64,000 bases of DNA from Dasyornis broadbenti (taxonomy: Eukaryota; Chordata; Aves; Passeriformes; Dasyornithidae): contig VZRN01000794.1 in the NCBI GenBank assembly GCA_013397935.1, positions 1,994,652 to 2,058,651 on the forward strand, given 5' to 3'. The notes beneath the pieces were generated by a model that did not search any database, was not told the DNA's origin, and worked only from the letters and a program-made list of their open reading frames with translations. Every line of letters starts with the position of its first letter. Position 1 is the stretch's first letter. The position numbers and the translations under genes were made by a program. Positions 32,650 through 44,639 of the stretch are shown here, piece after piece.

Positions 32650-32869
32650 AAGACCATTTGTACATAAGCAATCAGGAGTGGAGAGCAGCAGAGCTCTTCA
32701 GGAACAGCATCCTTCCGGTAGTGTGACATGATTTTTTCCAAAAAGATGTTTCCAGTCAGACTGATGTGAACAAAAACCTCTTGCAAAAAGGAGGAATGTG
32801 ACAGCACTGGGGGAATCTCATTTATTGGAGGCTTTTTCCTCCATCTCCTGACAAGAGCTCTCAGAGGGA

Positions 32870-32995
32870 GGCAAACTACGATCGATCTTCATCTTTGTGA
32901 TCGTGATTTCCTAATTCTGAACTAATTGTTTTAACCTTGTATGAACAGCAACTTCCATAAAATTAGGTAACAACGATGAAAATCTGTGTTTTCCC
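32870..32995. promoter_or_regulatory. Candidate conserved non-coding element
   Basis: 'CTACGATCGATCTTCATC' and 'TTTGTGATCGTGATTTCC' retain CpGs, followed by 'CTGAACTAATTGTTTTAACC' and 'AAAATTAGGTAACAACG'. The motifs suggest cut-like/homeodomain (ATCGAT, TAATTG) sites. Inferred from composition. Confidence 0.35.
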
Positions 32996-35589
32996 AGCAA
33001 ATGCTGTGAATTTGAGGTGGTGTTTGTCTTTTTTTTGCTTCATTGTGTTTTTAAGGCAGTTGGAATCAAGAGGGGATTCCTTGACAGATGAAGAGAGGCT
33101 GGTCCTACCCAACTTGACAGCACCATTTTAATGGGATCTCCCTTGGAATTGTTAATAAGGAGCCTGAGAAATTGGTATGCCAGGGCTGGGAACACTCATG
33201 GAGAACGAGGAGAGGCATCAAGAGCCCTTTGTATACTAACTTTTTGATGGAAAATTGGAGACAAGGATGGATACAAAGTGCTGTTGGATACTTCTGGTAT
33301 CAAGAGGAAAAACTTCTGGGTGCTTGAAGAGCCCACAGACCCCGTCGCCTCTCTCCATATCTGCCATGTGCACAATTCAGAGGGAAGGAGATCCTCACTG
33401 ACCTCTTCCCAGGCTTCAAGCAGAATAACAGATATCCCTGTTTCAGCAGCACACGGACCATTCCTCTTCCCGCTCCAGTTTTCCAGCAGTGGCCACGCTG
33501 CTGGAGACTCTGCAGGAGGGGATGCCCAGGTGGCAGGAGGGGTCCCAGCCGGAGGTCACCTGCCTGCCTCACTGCTCCCTGCTCCAGCAAAGGGTCTGCC
33601 TGCAGCTTCAAAGGCATGGCCCGAAACTCTCTGAAACTGGAGACTCATTTTTCATGCTGAATGAGATGAAATTCCCACTGTTACCTCATTTACATCTCAA
33701 TGCTGGTAAGTTATAGGTGGCTATTATTTATAGACATGTAAGACATCCATTTCTTATTCTGTAGGATACAGTAAGAAGAAAAATGCCCATCTTTCTGCTC
33801 ACCTTTTCTGGATTGTTTCTTTTTTTTGTTTCGTTTTTTCATCCTTTGCTCAAGTTTGACTGTTGCTGAGAATTTGCAAATAAATAAAGGAGTGAACAGC
33901 CCCATAAAAGCTGATTGTTTCCTCCTCCTGCAAAGATTGTCTTTGTGAAGAAGATTAAAAATCCTTCCATGCTGCTGAAGATAAAGGTATCCCTGGGCGA
34001 GAATAAGACATAAAAGAAGTTACTACACACATCTCTGGGCTGTGTGGACTGCTAATTCACACTGTTGTCATCCCTGCTCGTCCATCTTTGCTCTTTCTTC
34101 CTTCCTTCCATGAAAGGAAAAGTTGCCTTTGCTGAAGGCAGCAACAGTTGCGCCCTGAAAGAGAATATTTGCTTTCCCAGCCAGCTGCAGGGAGACAGGC
34201 TCTGTGGGACCATCCGGAAAGGAATCACATCTGCTCCCAGCTGAAATGAGAGGCAGCAGGTGTGGCACAACGCTCTCTCCTCACTCCATGGCATGGTTTG
34301 GTGGTAGAAAAGCTCGCACTTGGGTTGGAAATTCTTTATCACGATGAACTCACCACTCAGACTCCAAGAAGAGAGTCATGGACAGAGATCCTGAGCCTAA
34401 AGCTTTAGGGATAATCCCACAACAGGATCGTCACCTGGCACTGACTGCTAAACCAGCAACCCACAGCCCCGTTGAGGCTGACTTCAGAAAGGCTCCACGG
34501 AAAGCCCTGGGGAACCCTGAGACCTCAGAAGGACCTGCTCTGGGACTTCAGGAGGCTCCTCCTAAACCCATGCAGGAACAGGGCTGCCTCCTCCCAACCC
34601 CCGTGGCTGGAATTCTATCGGGCGCAGGAAGAAGGGAGCTATCTCCGGCAGACATTCCATGCCAAAGCGCAGCCAGAGCCCAGCAGGGCTTTTACCCAGG
34701 CACAGTCCTGCGAGCTCAGGAGAAACCACCTTGGTTCAGATGAGGGAGGGCCACACCACACGGCAAACTCCAACAGGCAATGGGTTTTCCTTTCCTTCCC
34801 CTCCCAAAGTGCTTTGTCAGGATTGATTAGGAGCACAGCAGGCTTCACTGGTACCTGCGCTATCAGCAAAGCGGCTGCTTTTCTTCCGTGCTGACAACCT
34901 ACATTCAGTGAAACAGATTGAAAAGGCCTCCACATTCAAAGCCTTGTAATGACTCTCCTCTTCCTTTCTTTCTCCTTTCCTCTTTCTCTTTAATGGCTTT
35001 TGCTAAAGGGAAGAGCTGGTTTTTTTCCCTTGCATGTTGAGCAGAGCGTGGAAGAGATTCTGTGTTCTCATTTTCTCCATTCTTCAACCCCCCTGCACCA
35101 GCTCCCTGTTGCACCTTATTTCTTCTTCCCCAATATCTGGGGGTACCACCACGAGCAGGCCGCCAGAGATGAGGAGGCTGCTTAAATAGATGTCAATAGA
35201 TGGGAGCTTGATGGACTTCATAGGGGAGGAAAAAATTGATCCATTCAGGCACAATCAGATCCTCAGCTCCTCCTTTTCAGAGCTGAGATGAAGAGCTTTT
35301 TCAGCCTGGCCCCAGGAAAACGTTTACTCCTCTCTTTCCAGCCCTGATGAGTTGAAGTAGATGGACAATGCTTTGTTTAAAGAATGCCAAGCAGGTTAAA
35401 ATCCAGCCTGGAAAACATTTCTTCACTGTTAAGCAGCCGAGCCCGCAGTCTGACTCTAACACAATTTCTCTTGTTTTTCTGAATGATGGGATTGCTTCAT
35501 TAATTGCCAACCTACAAATGTGATTTTCTTGAGTAGTTTTGGAGTGTAACAGGGAAGGGGAGGAGAGCTGGAGCTGCAGTCCTCCAGAG

Positions 35590-35660
35590 ACCCCTGGTAA
35601 GACTGATTGATCAAAATCACTTGAATTTTCCCTATTATTGAATACAAGAGTGCTCCTGGT
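35590..35660. promoter_or_regulatory. PBX/HOX-like motif pair
   Basis: TGATTGATCAAAATCA at 35604-35619 joins a PBX-HOX-like TGATTGAT to an inverted ATCAAAATCA around the palindrome TTGATCAA. 'TTGAATTTTCCC' and 'TATTATTGAATAC' follow. A short motif island only. Confidence 0.3.
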
Positions 35661-36269
35661 TTGTCTCAGAGATGCAGGGAAAGAACCGGAAAGAAAACAC
35701 AGCTCAGAGCAGCAGTGTCCAAGGAGGTGCTCATATTGATACTTTTTTTTTCGCTCTCAGCTGCAACAATTTGTGATGGTTTTTGCATAAAAATCCTTTT
35801 TGGTAAGCACCAGATCAGTTCTTTACCCTTGCCTGTATTTGTGCAATACACTTCATATCGAAGGGACCCCAGTGACCGATGTAAGACTCTCTTCCTCGAG
35901 CTGATGTCACGCTGAAGGTGCTTTCCATAGGAATTGTGCAGGAAATGAGACGCGCTGGCTCCTTATCCCTGCAGGCGTGGGGGGCACAGACCAGCCAGGG
36001 CTGGGTGTGGTGAAGAAAAGCACGTTCAGGTTCTCTGTAGTTCAGGCAGGAGGACAGTGGCTGACAGGGAGAATGCACGAGAAGGAACAGGGGAACGACA
36101 GAAAAAATAAGAGCACCAAGAAATGCATCACTTTCCCCTTCTGAATGCCTAAACACAGTGCTCAAGTCCAGAGTCCAAGAAAGACCTAAAGATCCCCAGA
36201 ATTACCCTTCTCTGAGCATGTCAATATCCTGCACCGGGAATGAGAACCAGCCAGGAAACAAGAATTGTG

Positions 36270-36500
36270 TGAATTGCGAGATCTGGGGATTTCTCTTCCA
36301 AGAACTTTTAATTTAATGCTTGATTCTTCTGAGAGGGAGAGAGAACTTACTCCGGGCTAAGAAATGCAATACACGGGTTACGAACATTCCCCAAGAAGAT
36401 GAAGGATTTTCATGTTTACTCTGCTGATTCCCTCTCTGGCCCTGTGCATATTTAATTAATACCTGCTATCTCTGAGGCAGAGGTTTTGATCTCCCGTATC
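36270..36500. promoter_or_regulatory. Candidate conserved non-coding element
   Basis: The stretch contains 'CTTTTAATTTAATGCTTG', 'GGTTACGAACATTCCCC', 'GTGCATATTTAATTAATACC' (octamer-like GCATATTTAAT joined to TTAATTAA) and retained CpGs. Enhancer-like by motif content. Confidence 0.36.
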
Positions 36501-37004
36501 CTGGATGGATGCCTAGGAGGAAGCATTCCCTACCTGAAAAACTCTGTGTAAAATGCGTCTGGCCAAGCCCTCTTCCTTCCTTCACTACAGGTCATTTTGG
36601 AACACCAGTGATAGACTGAAGCCCCACCACAGATGAAAGACCTATCCAAATCCTCTTGCTGGAGCCCTCTGGGCATTCAAAAGCTTTCCCAAGCCATTCC
36701 TTGGATGAATGGACACAGAAACTGAAGGCAACCATAGTTTTGCTGACCCTTGCCGCCTCTGCTCTCCAGCACCCAAAAAGCTGGCGTGCCTTTTCCTAAG
36801 TTCCCATCTTTGGTAAGGTCTCCCCTTGATATTTCTTCTCTGCCACAAGGACAAACCCGTTCATTCGATTCCCACCATCCTGGAGATGCCTCCTCCACTC
36901 CCACAGCCCAGATACAACACTGAGACCCTTCCAGACAACTCATCCAAGACCCATCGCACTCCAAAAAAAACAACCTGGAGAGATGGTGCAAAACCTCACG
37001 CAGG

Positions 37005-37225
37005 GCAGCCATGGCTTTTTAAGCATCTAATTATGGACTTTCTCATTACTAAGCCTGATTTGATTTAAGCAGCTCCCTGGCTCGCGCTCTGGGATGTAAC
37101 ACCACGCTCTGAATCATCGCTGTCCCATCTGCTCCCGTCTTTGCCCTTCCCTGCTCACAGGTAGGATAACACACCAAGCTAAATATTTAATGGGAGTGCT
37201 AACGGCTTTGTTAAGTGAAGTTGGG
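37005..37225. promoter_or_regulatory. Candidate conserved non-coding element
   Basis: 'AGCATCTAATTATGGAC', 'CTCATTACTAAGCCTG', 'CTAAATATTTAATGGGAGTG' and 'CTAACGGCTTTGTTAAG' occur in about 220 bp, with a GC-richer middle (37070-37140). The function is inferred. Confidence 0.33.
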
Positions 37226-37539
37226 GACAGGGGAGGAGCTTTTCCTTGAGTTAGCGTGACTGAAGTGGGTTTGTGTTGACAGGAGAGCTGCACAGCCCAG
37301 TCCTGCGCTGGTTTTGTCCTGGTGCTGTGCTCCCCGGATGGGAACACCAGGGCTGTGGGCAGATGGTGCCAGGCTGGCGCCCAGCACTGAGTCACCACTG
37401 AGCACAGCTTGCACCAGAGCAGCGTCAAACAAGGAGCTCTCGGGTGGTTCTTTTCAGGCAAAGGGATGAGGAAAAGCCTTCTTGGGGTGATGCTCTGGAG
37501 CTCTCAACCAAGTCAAGGCAACTGAAGCTGCAACAGCAA

Positions 37540-37760
37540 ACCCAGCCTCGGAGCGCGTGAGCAATCGGGGTTGGAGCAGAAGCTCGGTGGAGCTGTGCCA
37601 AAACTACTCCTTTTCACCTCGCTAGGATTTTCCCGACAGTTTGCAAATCCCGTCGACGGCAGATAAAAACACCCACCAACGTTCCAGGGCCAGATGGTAG
37701 TTTATGTTTATGAAAACTGCAATTTGTTTTCATGGAAACTAGTAAAAGGATAGCGGGCAA
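37540..37760. promoter_or_regulatory. Candidate element, CpG-retaining
   Basis: The 5' part keeps many CpGs ('CTCGGAGCGCGTGAG', 'AATCGGGG', 'CCCGTCGACGGC'). The 3' part is AT-rich with forkhead-like TGTTTATG and 'TTTTCATGGAAAC'. CpG retention in a stretch without a promoter motif may mark a regulatory island. Confidence 0.3.
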
Positions 37761-38536
37761 ACCTGGAAAAACACAGCTCACCCTTTGGGGAAGAGGATGT
37801 CTAATGGACAGCTTTCACTGCCGCCTCTGTTCCGCAGCTGATGGAGCCTGGGAGATGGGAGCACACTAAAGGTCTGCCCAACCCAAGAGAGCAGCTGCGG
37901 GATCCAGAGGCCACTGGCTGAAAATCAGCCTGAATTCAGGAGACGTGGAAGAGAGGTTCTGCACATGATACACCAACTTTCCAGCTCACCAGGAGAGAGA
38001 GAGTTCATTACTTCAACCTTTCATTATCAGAGAATGAAATCATGGGCTTGCTCCTCGTGCCTGGTGTAGAAGCCTCAAGAACCATGAGGGTCCATCCAGT
38101 GAGTGAGACACTAAATAAAAGACTCGGGATCAGCTTTGTGTCCTTCAGGGATGTAACTGGCTTCATTCTCTGCATTTCTCACCAAGTATCAGGTAAAAAT
38201 GGACCATCAGGTAGAGCTTCTCATGCACTGCACTTCCCCTGGGGCCTTTTCCATCTCTGGCTGATCCCTCTCTCCAGCTCTCCCCAACAACTGCCCCTAT
38301 GGCACGGTGTTGGTTTTGGCTGGATTAATCTCAGCCTGATCCCCTGAAAGCAAGGCCCGGGGCAGTGGCAGTGTAAATCCTGTTGGCTGTGGTGGCCCCA
38401 GGCCAGGAGTGACATCGGTTCCTGGAGAAGACTCATAAATTCCATCCCGAGTTTCCTTCTGCTGAGTTTTCCTTTTGCTTAGAGGGGGGATCTGCAATAC
38501 TTCATCTGTCACAGCGGCTCCCAGGGACTCACGTTC

Positions 38537-38569
38537 TGATGTCATAAATTTGTCATCACCATGACATCA
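38537..38569. promoter_or_regulatory. Inverted CRE/AP-1-like pair
   Basis: TGATGTCAT (38537-38545) and its exact reverse complement ATGACATCA (38561-38569) flank 15 bp that contain a further GTCATCA. Each arm is one base from the CRE/ATF half-palindrome. The same word TGATGTCAT occurs again at 62737-62745. Confidence 0.4.
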
Positions 38570-39132
38570 CTGACAGACCAAGCATGAGGAGGAAGGGCTC
38601 CAGGGCCAGGGAAAGGACCTTCTCTCTAACAACTGGCAGTGATTCACACCAAAATGCCCCTGGGAAGCACTCAGAAAAAATGGAAGGACTCACACTTTTC
38701 AGCCCAGATTTATCTTTTCTATTTGTTGCCAAAGTGAGACCTGGTCGGTGTGGTGGGTTTGGACACATTGCTTCCAAGAGCAGGTGTGTGTCTCCTAATT
38801 CTGTAGGTTTGCTGACCTCCTGGGTTTATTTTGTTCCCAAGGACTTCCATTCCTCCACATGACAGCTGAGCAGTTTTATGAGTAAAGACTGATTTTGGAG
38901 GAAAACAGGGCTGTGAGTAGGCAAGACCTCCTGTGAGGCCTGGTTGTAACCCCATGGCCTTTCTCCTTAATATACTCGCACAGAATAAAAGGAAATGCTC
39001 AAAAAACTAAATCCCAGCATTGGTGGGGGCAAGGATCCTGTTATTTGAAGAGGCTGGTGTCAGCCTCAGTGAATTCTCCTAGATCTTCCTCCTTACAGCC
39101 ACTTGCAAATGTTGATTTTTTGCATCCTTCAG

Positions 39133-39171
39133 TCGCTGCTCTCCCAGCACGAGAAGCAGCTTTGGGGCCAG
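39133..39171 (+). other. Splice-flanked 39-nt open segment (possible microexon)
   Basis: A pyrimidine tract 'TTGATTTTTTGCATCCTTCAG' (21 bases counted with its AG) ends at 39132, and CAG followed by GTAAAT begins the donor at 39172. The 39 bases are a multiple of three and read SLLSQHEKQLWGQ. I do not recognise the peptide. The match to splice rules is good, but one such pair is expected by chance. Confidence 0.15.
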
Positions 39172-40498
39172 GTAAATATTTGCTGGCACCATTGAGTGCC
39201 ATCATCTGGAAGGAAAGCAGGGTGGATTTGGGACTGGTTGAGGATCCGTCTAAGAATAGTTCTCCTTGTCATGCATCCCTTGCCCTTGGAACAACCTCTT
39301 CCATGAATATCCCAACACCTGGACCGTCCAGCCTGGCATCACACATCCTGCAGAGACTGATCCTGCTGCCTGTCTTATTTCAGTGCTGCTACTCCAGGAT
39401 TTCTTGGCAGGTTGTCTAGAAATCAGCAAACAACCCCACAAGAGAGAAGATCTCAGGACAGGAAAACTAAGACAACTTCTGCGGCACAGCCTGTGATTTT
39501 CTGAGGGATATTTGGCTGCTCTCTTGTGCTGCTGTGTGGTAGGAAAGGGCAGGGAGAGGACATAATTCTGCTCTAACTTGCTACATCATCAGTTTTCATT
39601 AAAATATTCTTCTGCCACATCTTTGTAATTTTTCATTTCAGAGGCAAATTTATTAAAGGTGTACTTCAGCCTGATTAAATTGAATAAGTGGCATTAGCAA
39701 ATAAAGGGGTTTTTTTATCTCAGCACACCACAAAAAAAAGAGGGGGGAGGGGGACAAATTGCTGTGATACAAACAGCTATTTAATATTATAACTGAAGGG
39801 GGCAAGGGGGGGAAATTCCATTCTTCAAAAGCTCCCATTTGTTATCTTCCCTTGGCCCCACCACCACAAATCACTCCGGAGCCTCGCAGCAAAAATGTAA
39901 AGCAATATTGTATCTTGTGTTTTCCGAGATAGGTAATAACACAGTTTGCACACAAACAAACCTTCCCAGCACTCCACCAGCTCCTTCCTGAAGTCTCCCT
40001 GTGTAGCTCGTAACTTCTCACTCATTTCAGGGCTATTTCCTGGTCAGAGATGGCTTTGAAAATGAGGCTGAAAAAGGTTTCTCAGCTTATTTTTGTTTTG
40101 ATTTCCGCTGGGCAGCAAAAAAGGGCAGGCACTGTCTTCTGAAATTCAGGACTTGGCTTTGCTACCTTGCCTTAATAGGGCCACTTTGCCTGTGTTTTTC
40201 CCCTCACAGTCTCTCCCAAATCCATCTTAGCTAGTTTTAGGTGGAAAAATAGAGTGTTTGGCTGATTTCTTTCCCCTTAGCCCTGCTACAATGTTTGGGT
40301 AATTCTAGGGCTGTGAACACACGAGCATTTTTAAAGCTGTATGTCAAACACGGCTCTCCCCTTCCACAGTCTTTAAAACCAAAACCAATTGTCCTAGTGG
40401 GATGTTCCAATGCAGTCAGGGTAGGAAAGGGAAGAAGAGTTTCCAGACACATCCAGGTTTTCTCCTCTCCTTCCTGGCACAAAGGGGCAGCTTCTTCT

Positions 40499-40528
40499 CC
40501 CCCCACCTCCCCTTCCCCAAAGCCACCC
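40499..40528 (-). other. G-quadruplex motif on the minus strand
   Basis: Four C-runs on the plus strand (C6, C4, C4, C3) have spacers of 4, 2 and 7 bases, so the minus strand has the canonical G4 pattern. It sits inside the stop-poor GC-rich segment. Confidence 0.65.
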
Positions 40529-43079
40529 TGCTCCTGCCATGCGACCACCCAGGAAGGACACCGGGGTCCTCAGGCGGGGAGCAGCCGTGGCAGCAGGAGG
40601 TGGTGCTTGGCCTTGGGGCTGAGAGGTCTCCAGGCCTTTGCTGCCAGGAGCAGACAACACACCCACAACAAACAGGGAAAACTTGGGAAGTTTACTGGAT
40701 TGAGAGATTCCCATCTGTTTGCCACAGTCAGCTCTCCACTGCCAGTAGCTGGAGATGATCAGGAAGGAAGCAGACACACAAATCCAGCACCCCTCACCCA
40801 CCAAGGAAAATCTCAGTGGGCTTATCCTGAGGGGAAACAGACCCAAAAAGGTGTTGTGCCCTCCCTTCTCCATGCAGCAGTAACTGAAAGCTGCTGAGCC
40901 AAAGGCATCCACCCTTCCCAGAGCTTCATTCCCTCGGGCATGCACGGAGGCAGGAGTGCACACAGCAGGTGCCTGCTGGATATCCCCTTCAAACACCTGT
41001 TCCCCTCACAAATCCTCTCTCCTGGGTCACATATTTCCCCACAAGAAGAAAACCAATCTGGGGGGACACAACCGCCAAGGACTTGCATCCCTGGAGACGA
41101 CGGGCAGGGCACGGAGCAAGAGCAGCCGAAGGTCTGCTGCCAAGGGGACTTGGTCCCAAGCCAAAACCAACCTCAGCAGCTTTGCTAGCACAGCCCAAAC
41201 CTCACCTTCCCTGCTTACCAACAGCAGCAGATGCTGGGCTGAGGGAGTTTGGATGCCCTGGGAAGCGCTAAGTTCAGCTTTGCAAGGTAAGGCACCTCTG
41301 TGTGCCTTTTGTGGCTTTACCCAGCGCGAAAAGCTGAACACGCTTTTGAACAACACTAATGATCAGTCATCAGCTCCTTGGAAGATTTCCACAGCAGCAT
41401 TTGACTACTGGATAGCGATCAAGTCAGTGAAGCCTTGCCAAGTTCTGGGCACTTGGCTGGCAGGAAAAATGTTTAGTGCTTCAGGGAAGACTCGGCGCAG
41501 CTTTTGATCCCTCCTAGTCCCAACATATTTAAACAAAAATAACTCTTTTCTCCCCTCTCCCTCCCAGCCACCATTTTCCTACATTTAACAGTAGAGGAGG
41601 AAGCCATACATGTGGGTTTGGCACATTCTGGCAGCACTATATTTAATGGATTTGGCCCCCAAATTTCACAAGGCTATTGTTTTCCCTGTTGGTCACACGT
41701 CTGCTGAATTTTAGGCTATTCTCTAAATGTCATAATTTCTCTGCTTCCTGCAGCTCTCTGATGTTACTGGTTATTGTCTTCCTGAGAGGTAATTTTTTGT
41801 CCCACTTTTCCCCAAAATGTCCAATTGTCTCCCACTTTGGTGCCCCCTGAAACAAATGTTCCCTGCGCCTTTGGTCTCACCTAGTCGGGGACAGGCAGGG
41901 GGGAAAAAAACACACCCTGAGGAGAAAAAGATTTCAAAAAATAACGTTTTTTTGGTGCCCAGATCTTTTCTTCTGCCTTCCTCTCCCAATCTCTATTGCC
42001 CAGGGATCTACTGCCAGACCCCTGGTGAATTTTGTAATTAAAGCCACAGATTGCTCAGCTACCAGAGTTCATTTTTTTTGCCACTGTTGGTCACCTTTGC
42101 CAAAATCTCACACACGAGTTGGACCCGTGCCTGGTTTAAGCGGCTTCTTTCGGCCCCTGCTTTGTCTCCACTTTCTTCACACTGACGGGATGGACACACA
42201 ATCTCACTTCTTGCCGTGAGCATCCTCTGCTGGCTCCCTCTCTCTCCATCCTACCAGTCTGTGTGTGCAGGGAGGAAGGAAAACCTGGACCAGTGCTGAG
42301 TCTCTCCATCTGGAAGGCATCAGAGGGGCCGGCAGCAGCTGAAGCATGAACACCCCTGCCATTTCCTTGGAAAGACTCAGGATCCAAGGAAGGATGGGGT
42401 GCGGGAGAAATACGGGACAAAAAGGGAAACCTGGCAACAGCAAGAAGACAAGAACTTCAGAAGTGATGAAAAGCCCTGTGGGAGTCAGTCTCAGGGAGAG
42501 CAAAGGAAGAAAATGGAGATCTTGGAGTAGGAAGCAAACTCTAGGAACATCTTTCCACTGTTAATTTAAATACCCTCATGAGTTTTTGAGGTCTTCCGCG
42601 CCCTTTGAGACATGACTTCATTCTTTGTTCTTACTTCGGGTGCTGGTCAAAGGTCTCAGATTTGTCCCTCTTGGGATTATGTCATCCTTTTCCAGCAAGA
42701 TCCCAGCCCAGAACCACCTGTGCCAGTCTTTTAATGAGATTTGGGCTCTGCAGGGAGAACCAGCTCCACACCATCCTGGAGAAAGACCCTGCGGAGGCTC
42801 TCCTGCTGTGGCAGGATGAGTGTGTGACAGGAAAAATCCAGGATTGGTACAGCTCTATGAAAAAACGCTCCAGTGCTGACCCCTCCCCAGCAGGCTGAGC
42901 TGTAAGCAGGGCATAAACATCCCTCAGGTGCTGGCAGCATCAGCTGTGCCACACACATCTCTCGGGCACATTCGCTCCAGTGCTTTATTCCCCCGTCAGA
43001 AGAAAGTACTTTTTAGAGCAGTACAAAAGTGATTAGACTGAGACAAGGCGAAGAGTGATGGAAAACGGTGAACAATAAC

Positions 43080-43400
43080 AACCTGCGAGCAGGCAAGAGT
43101 TTCTTGCAGGAAAATAAGAGAAAATAAAGCTGATGCTTTCAAGATTAATGACTAATGACAAATAATTGTGGCTGTGGAACAGCAGTGAGAAGGCAGAATG
43201 GAAACAAGAATCAGACAGGAGAACCAGGCATTAGGTCTGATGGCAAATTTAAGGCCATTAATTCATAATTGCAACCATTACAGCCAGGAGTTTCAAGTGA
43301 GTCCAGCAATATTAAGAGCTACTGGATGTGGTGCCTTTCCGAAAGAACCTGGCTGTTATTTAGGGTTATAAGTGAAGGCTGAAATGCTGTGAAAAAACCT
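43080..43400. promoter_or_regulatory. Candidate conserved non-coding element
   Basis: 'AAGATTAATGACTAATGAC', 'AAATAATTGTGGCTGTGG', 'AAGGCCATTAATTCATAATT' and 'GCAACCATTACAGCC' lie in about 320 bp. Several TAAT cores and a TAATTG word occur between GC-richer flanks. A strong enhancer-like candidate. Confidence 0.4.
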
Positions 43401-43779
43401 AATCTTCATCTCTTATCACGAGTGTTTATAGGAATCTCTGCCCTGAAGAAGGAAGGAATGAGGACAGAGAAGACACGTGCCCTCCATCCCCCTCCTCCAG
43501 GCACAAAATGACCCACTTTGCCCACATTTATGAGCTCCTGGGCTTTTATTTCCCCCCACAGGAGCAGCAGATTCTCCGTCTTTGCCGGGCGCTTCCGAAG
43601 GCAGCAAACACCAGTCCCAACAGCTGGATCATGCCTGTCCTCCCTCACTTCATTTGTTTCAAAGGGAAAATCAAAGTATTCCATGACATCCAAAGGTCTG
43701 CTCCCAGCAGCACGGGATAAAAGGCAGGGCACCAGGTGAAGGAGGATGGTTTTTCATGGTTTGAACAGCGTCCATCCTT

Positions 43780-43880
43780 CTAAGGAGGGGGTTAATGTGC
43801 TGCCCGTATCACATCCCTGTGAATCACATCTATTTAATTTCATGAGAAAACTGACAATTCACCGTGACTAGCAAAGCCTG
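43780..43880. promoter_or_regulatory. Candidate conserved non-coding element
   Basis: 'GGTTAATGTGCTGCCCG', 'TATCACATCCCTGTGAATC' and 'TTTAATTTCATGAG' with retained CpGs (CCCGTATC, CACCGTGAC). A short island; inferred. Confidence 0.28.
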
Positions 43881-44616
43881 TCCTGCTCCGCGTCACCCAG
43901 GAGTTACAAAACACCCAGTTTTGCTCAAATCCTGGAATATTTACAGCTGGAAATGATGGAAACAGAAGGAACACAGTTAAATCTCGGGCAAGATGTGTTC
44001 CTCTCAGATCTCACATTCACAATAGACAGAAGCACTCAAACCAGCCTGACAGGGTACACAAGACACTTGGCAGCCTGGCAAAGCTTTGTTCCTCACAGAG
44101 ATCAATCAAAGCTGGAGAGACACTTGTCAGGGAAGCATGGGATCAGCTGTTTTCTCCTAGTTTAACTATGGTCTTCTCCTCTCCGCTTTATTCACTTCAT
44201 CCTTTTGGTGTTTTCCTGGAAATCTCTGAGGCTCTGCAAAGCATTTTATCCACCTTACATTCCAGCTGGTTTGAAACTAGGAGGTTCTATCCAAGCACCT
44301 TCCAGGAGAGGAAGTGTCATCATGGCATGGGAGTCATCCCTTTCTTTTCACCAGCAACTGGGTGGATGACCGAGAGCAACGCACCCTTTCCTTCACGGCC
44401 TTTGGCTTCCCCTCCAAACCTTTTCCATCCTCTTTTAACTGGGATCAGATCCTGTTATTTTCCCTGAGTTTGAAGCACATTAAAACCCACAGCTATTAGA
44501 CTGTATTTGACACACAGAGAAAGCCACTTTGAGTGCAACCTCAGAACCTCTGATGTCACAGTGAGAAAGGAGAGGGATTAAAGCAGGATGGCAAGACGTC
44601 GTTTCCACAGTCACTA

Positions 44617-44630
44617 TTTTTTTTTTTTTT
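44617..44630 (+). repeat. Poly-T run, T14
   Basis: Fourteen T residues after 'CAGTCACTA'. A simple repeat bordering a motif-rich island. Confidence 0.9.
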
Positions 44631-44639
44631 CTGCTGATA

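Larger units (their letters stand above)
32650..38536. other. Non-coding stretch, CR1-free, with motif-rich islands
   Basis: No gene and no transposable element are recognised. The islands at 32870-32995, 35590-35660, 36270-36500, 37005-37225 and 37540-37760 are listed separately. Frames of 118-140 codons (33278-33634 and 34472-34894) overlap other frames and lack motifs. T/A-rich low-complexity DNA lies at 33810-33840 and 35740-35755. Confidence 0.5.
38570..43079. other. Non-coding stretch with overlapping opposed open frames
   Basis: No gene is recognised. Two 200-codon frames on opposite strands (plus 40295-40897, minus 40394-40996) cover the same stop-poor, GC-richer DNA and contain no motif, so at most one could be real and probably neither is. 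AT-rich DNA lies at 39590-39830, with G-rich runs at 39735-39752 and 39795-39813. The microexon-like segment at 39133-39171 and the G4 motif at 40499-40528 are listed separately. Confidence 0.5.

Noticed and set aside
33060..33640. Possible transposon or gene remnant around a 118-codon frame
   Set aside because: Checked against CR1 landmarks on both strands and found none; a minus frame overlaps it and the translation shows no motif.
34321..34330. GGGTTGGAA word as a CR1 end
   Set aside because: The following bases (ATTCTTTATC) do not continue the CR1 pattern on either strand.
42605..42898. Possible coding remnant reading LHTILEKDPAEALLLWQDE
   Set aside because: It looks protein-like, but I recognise no family and there are no convincing splice sites around it.
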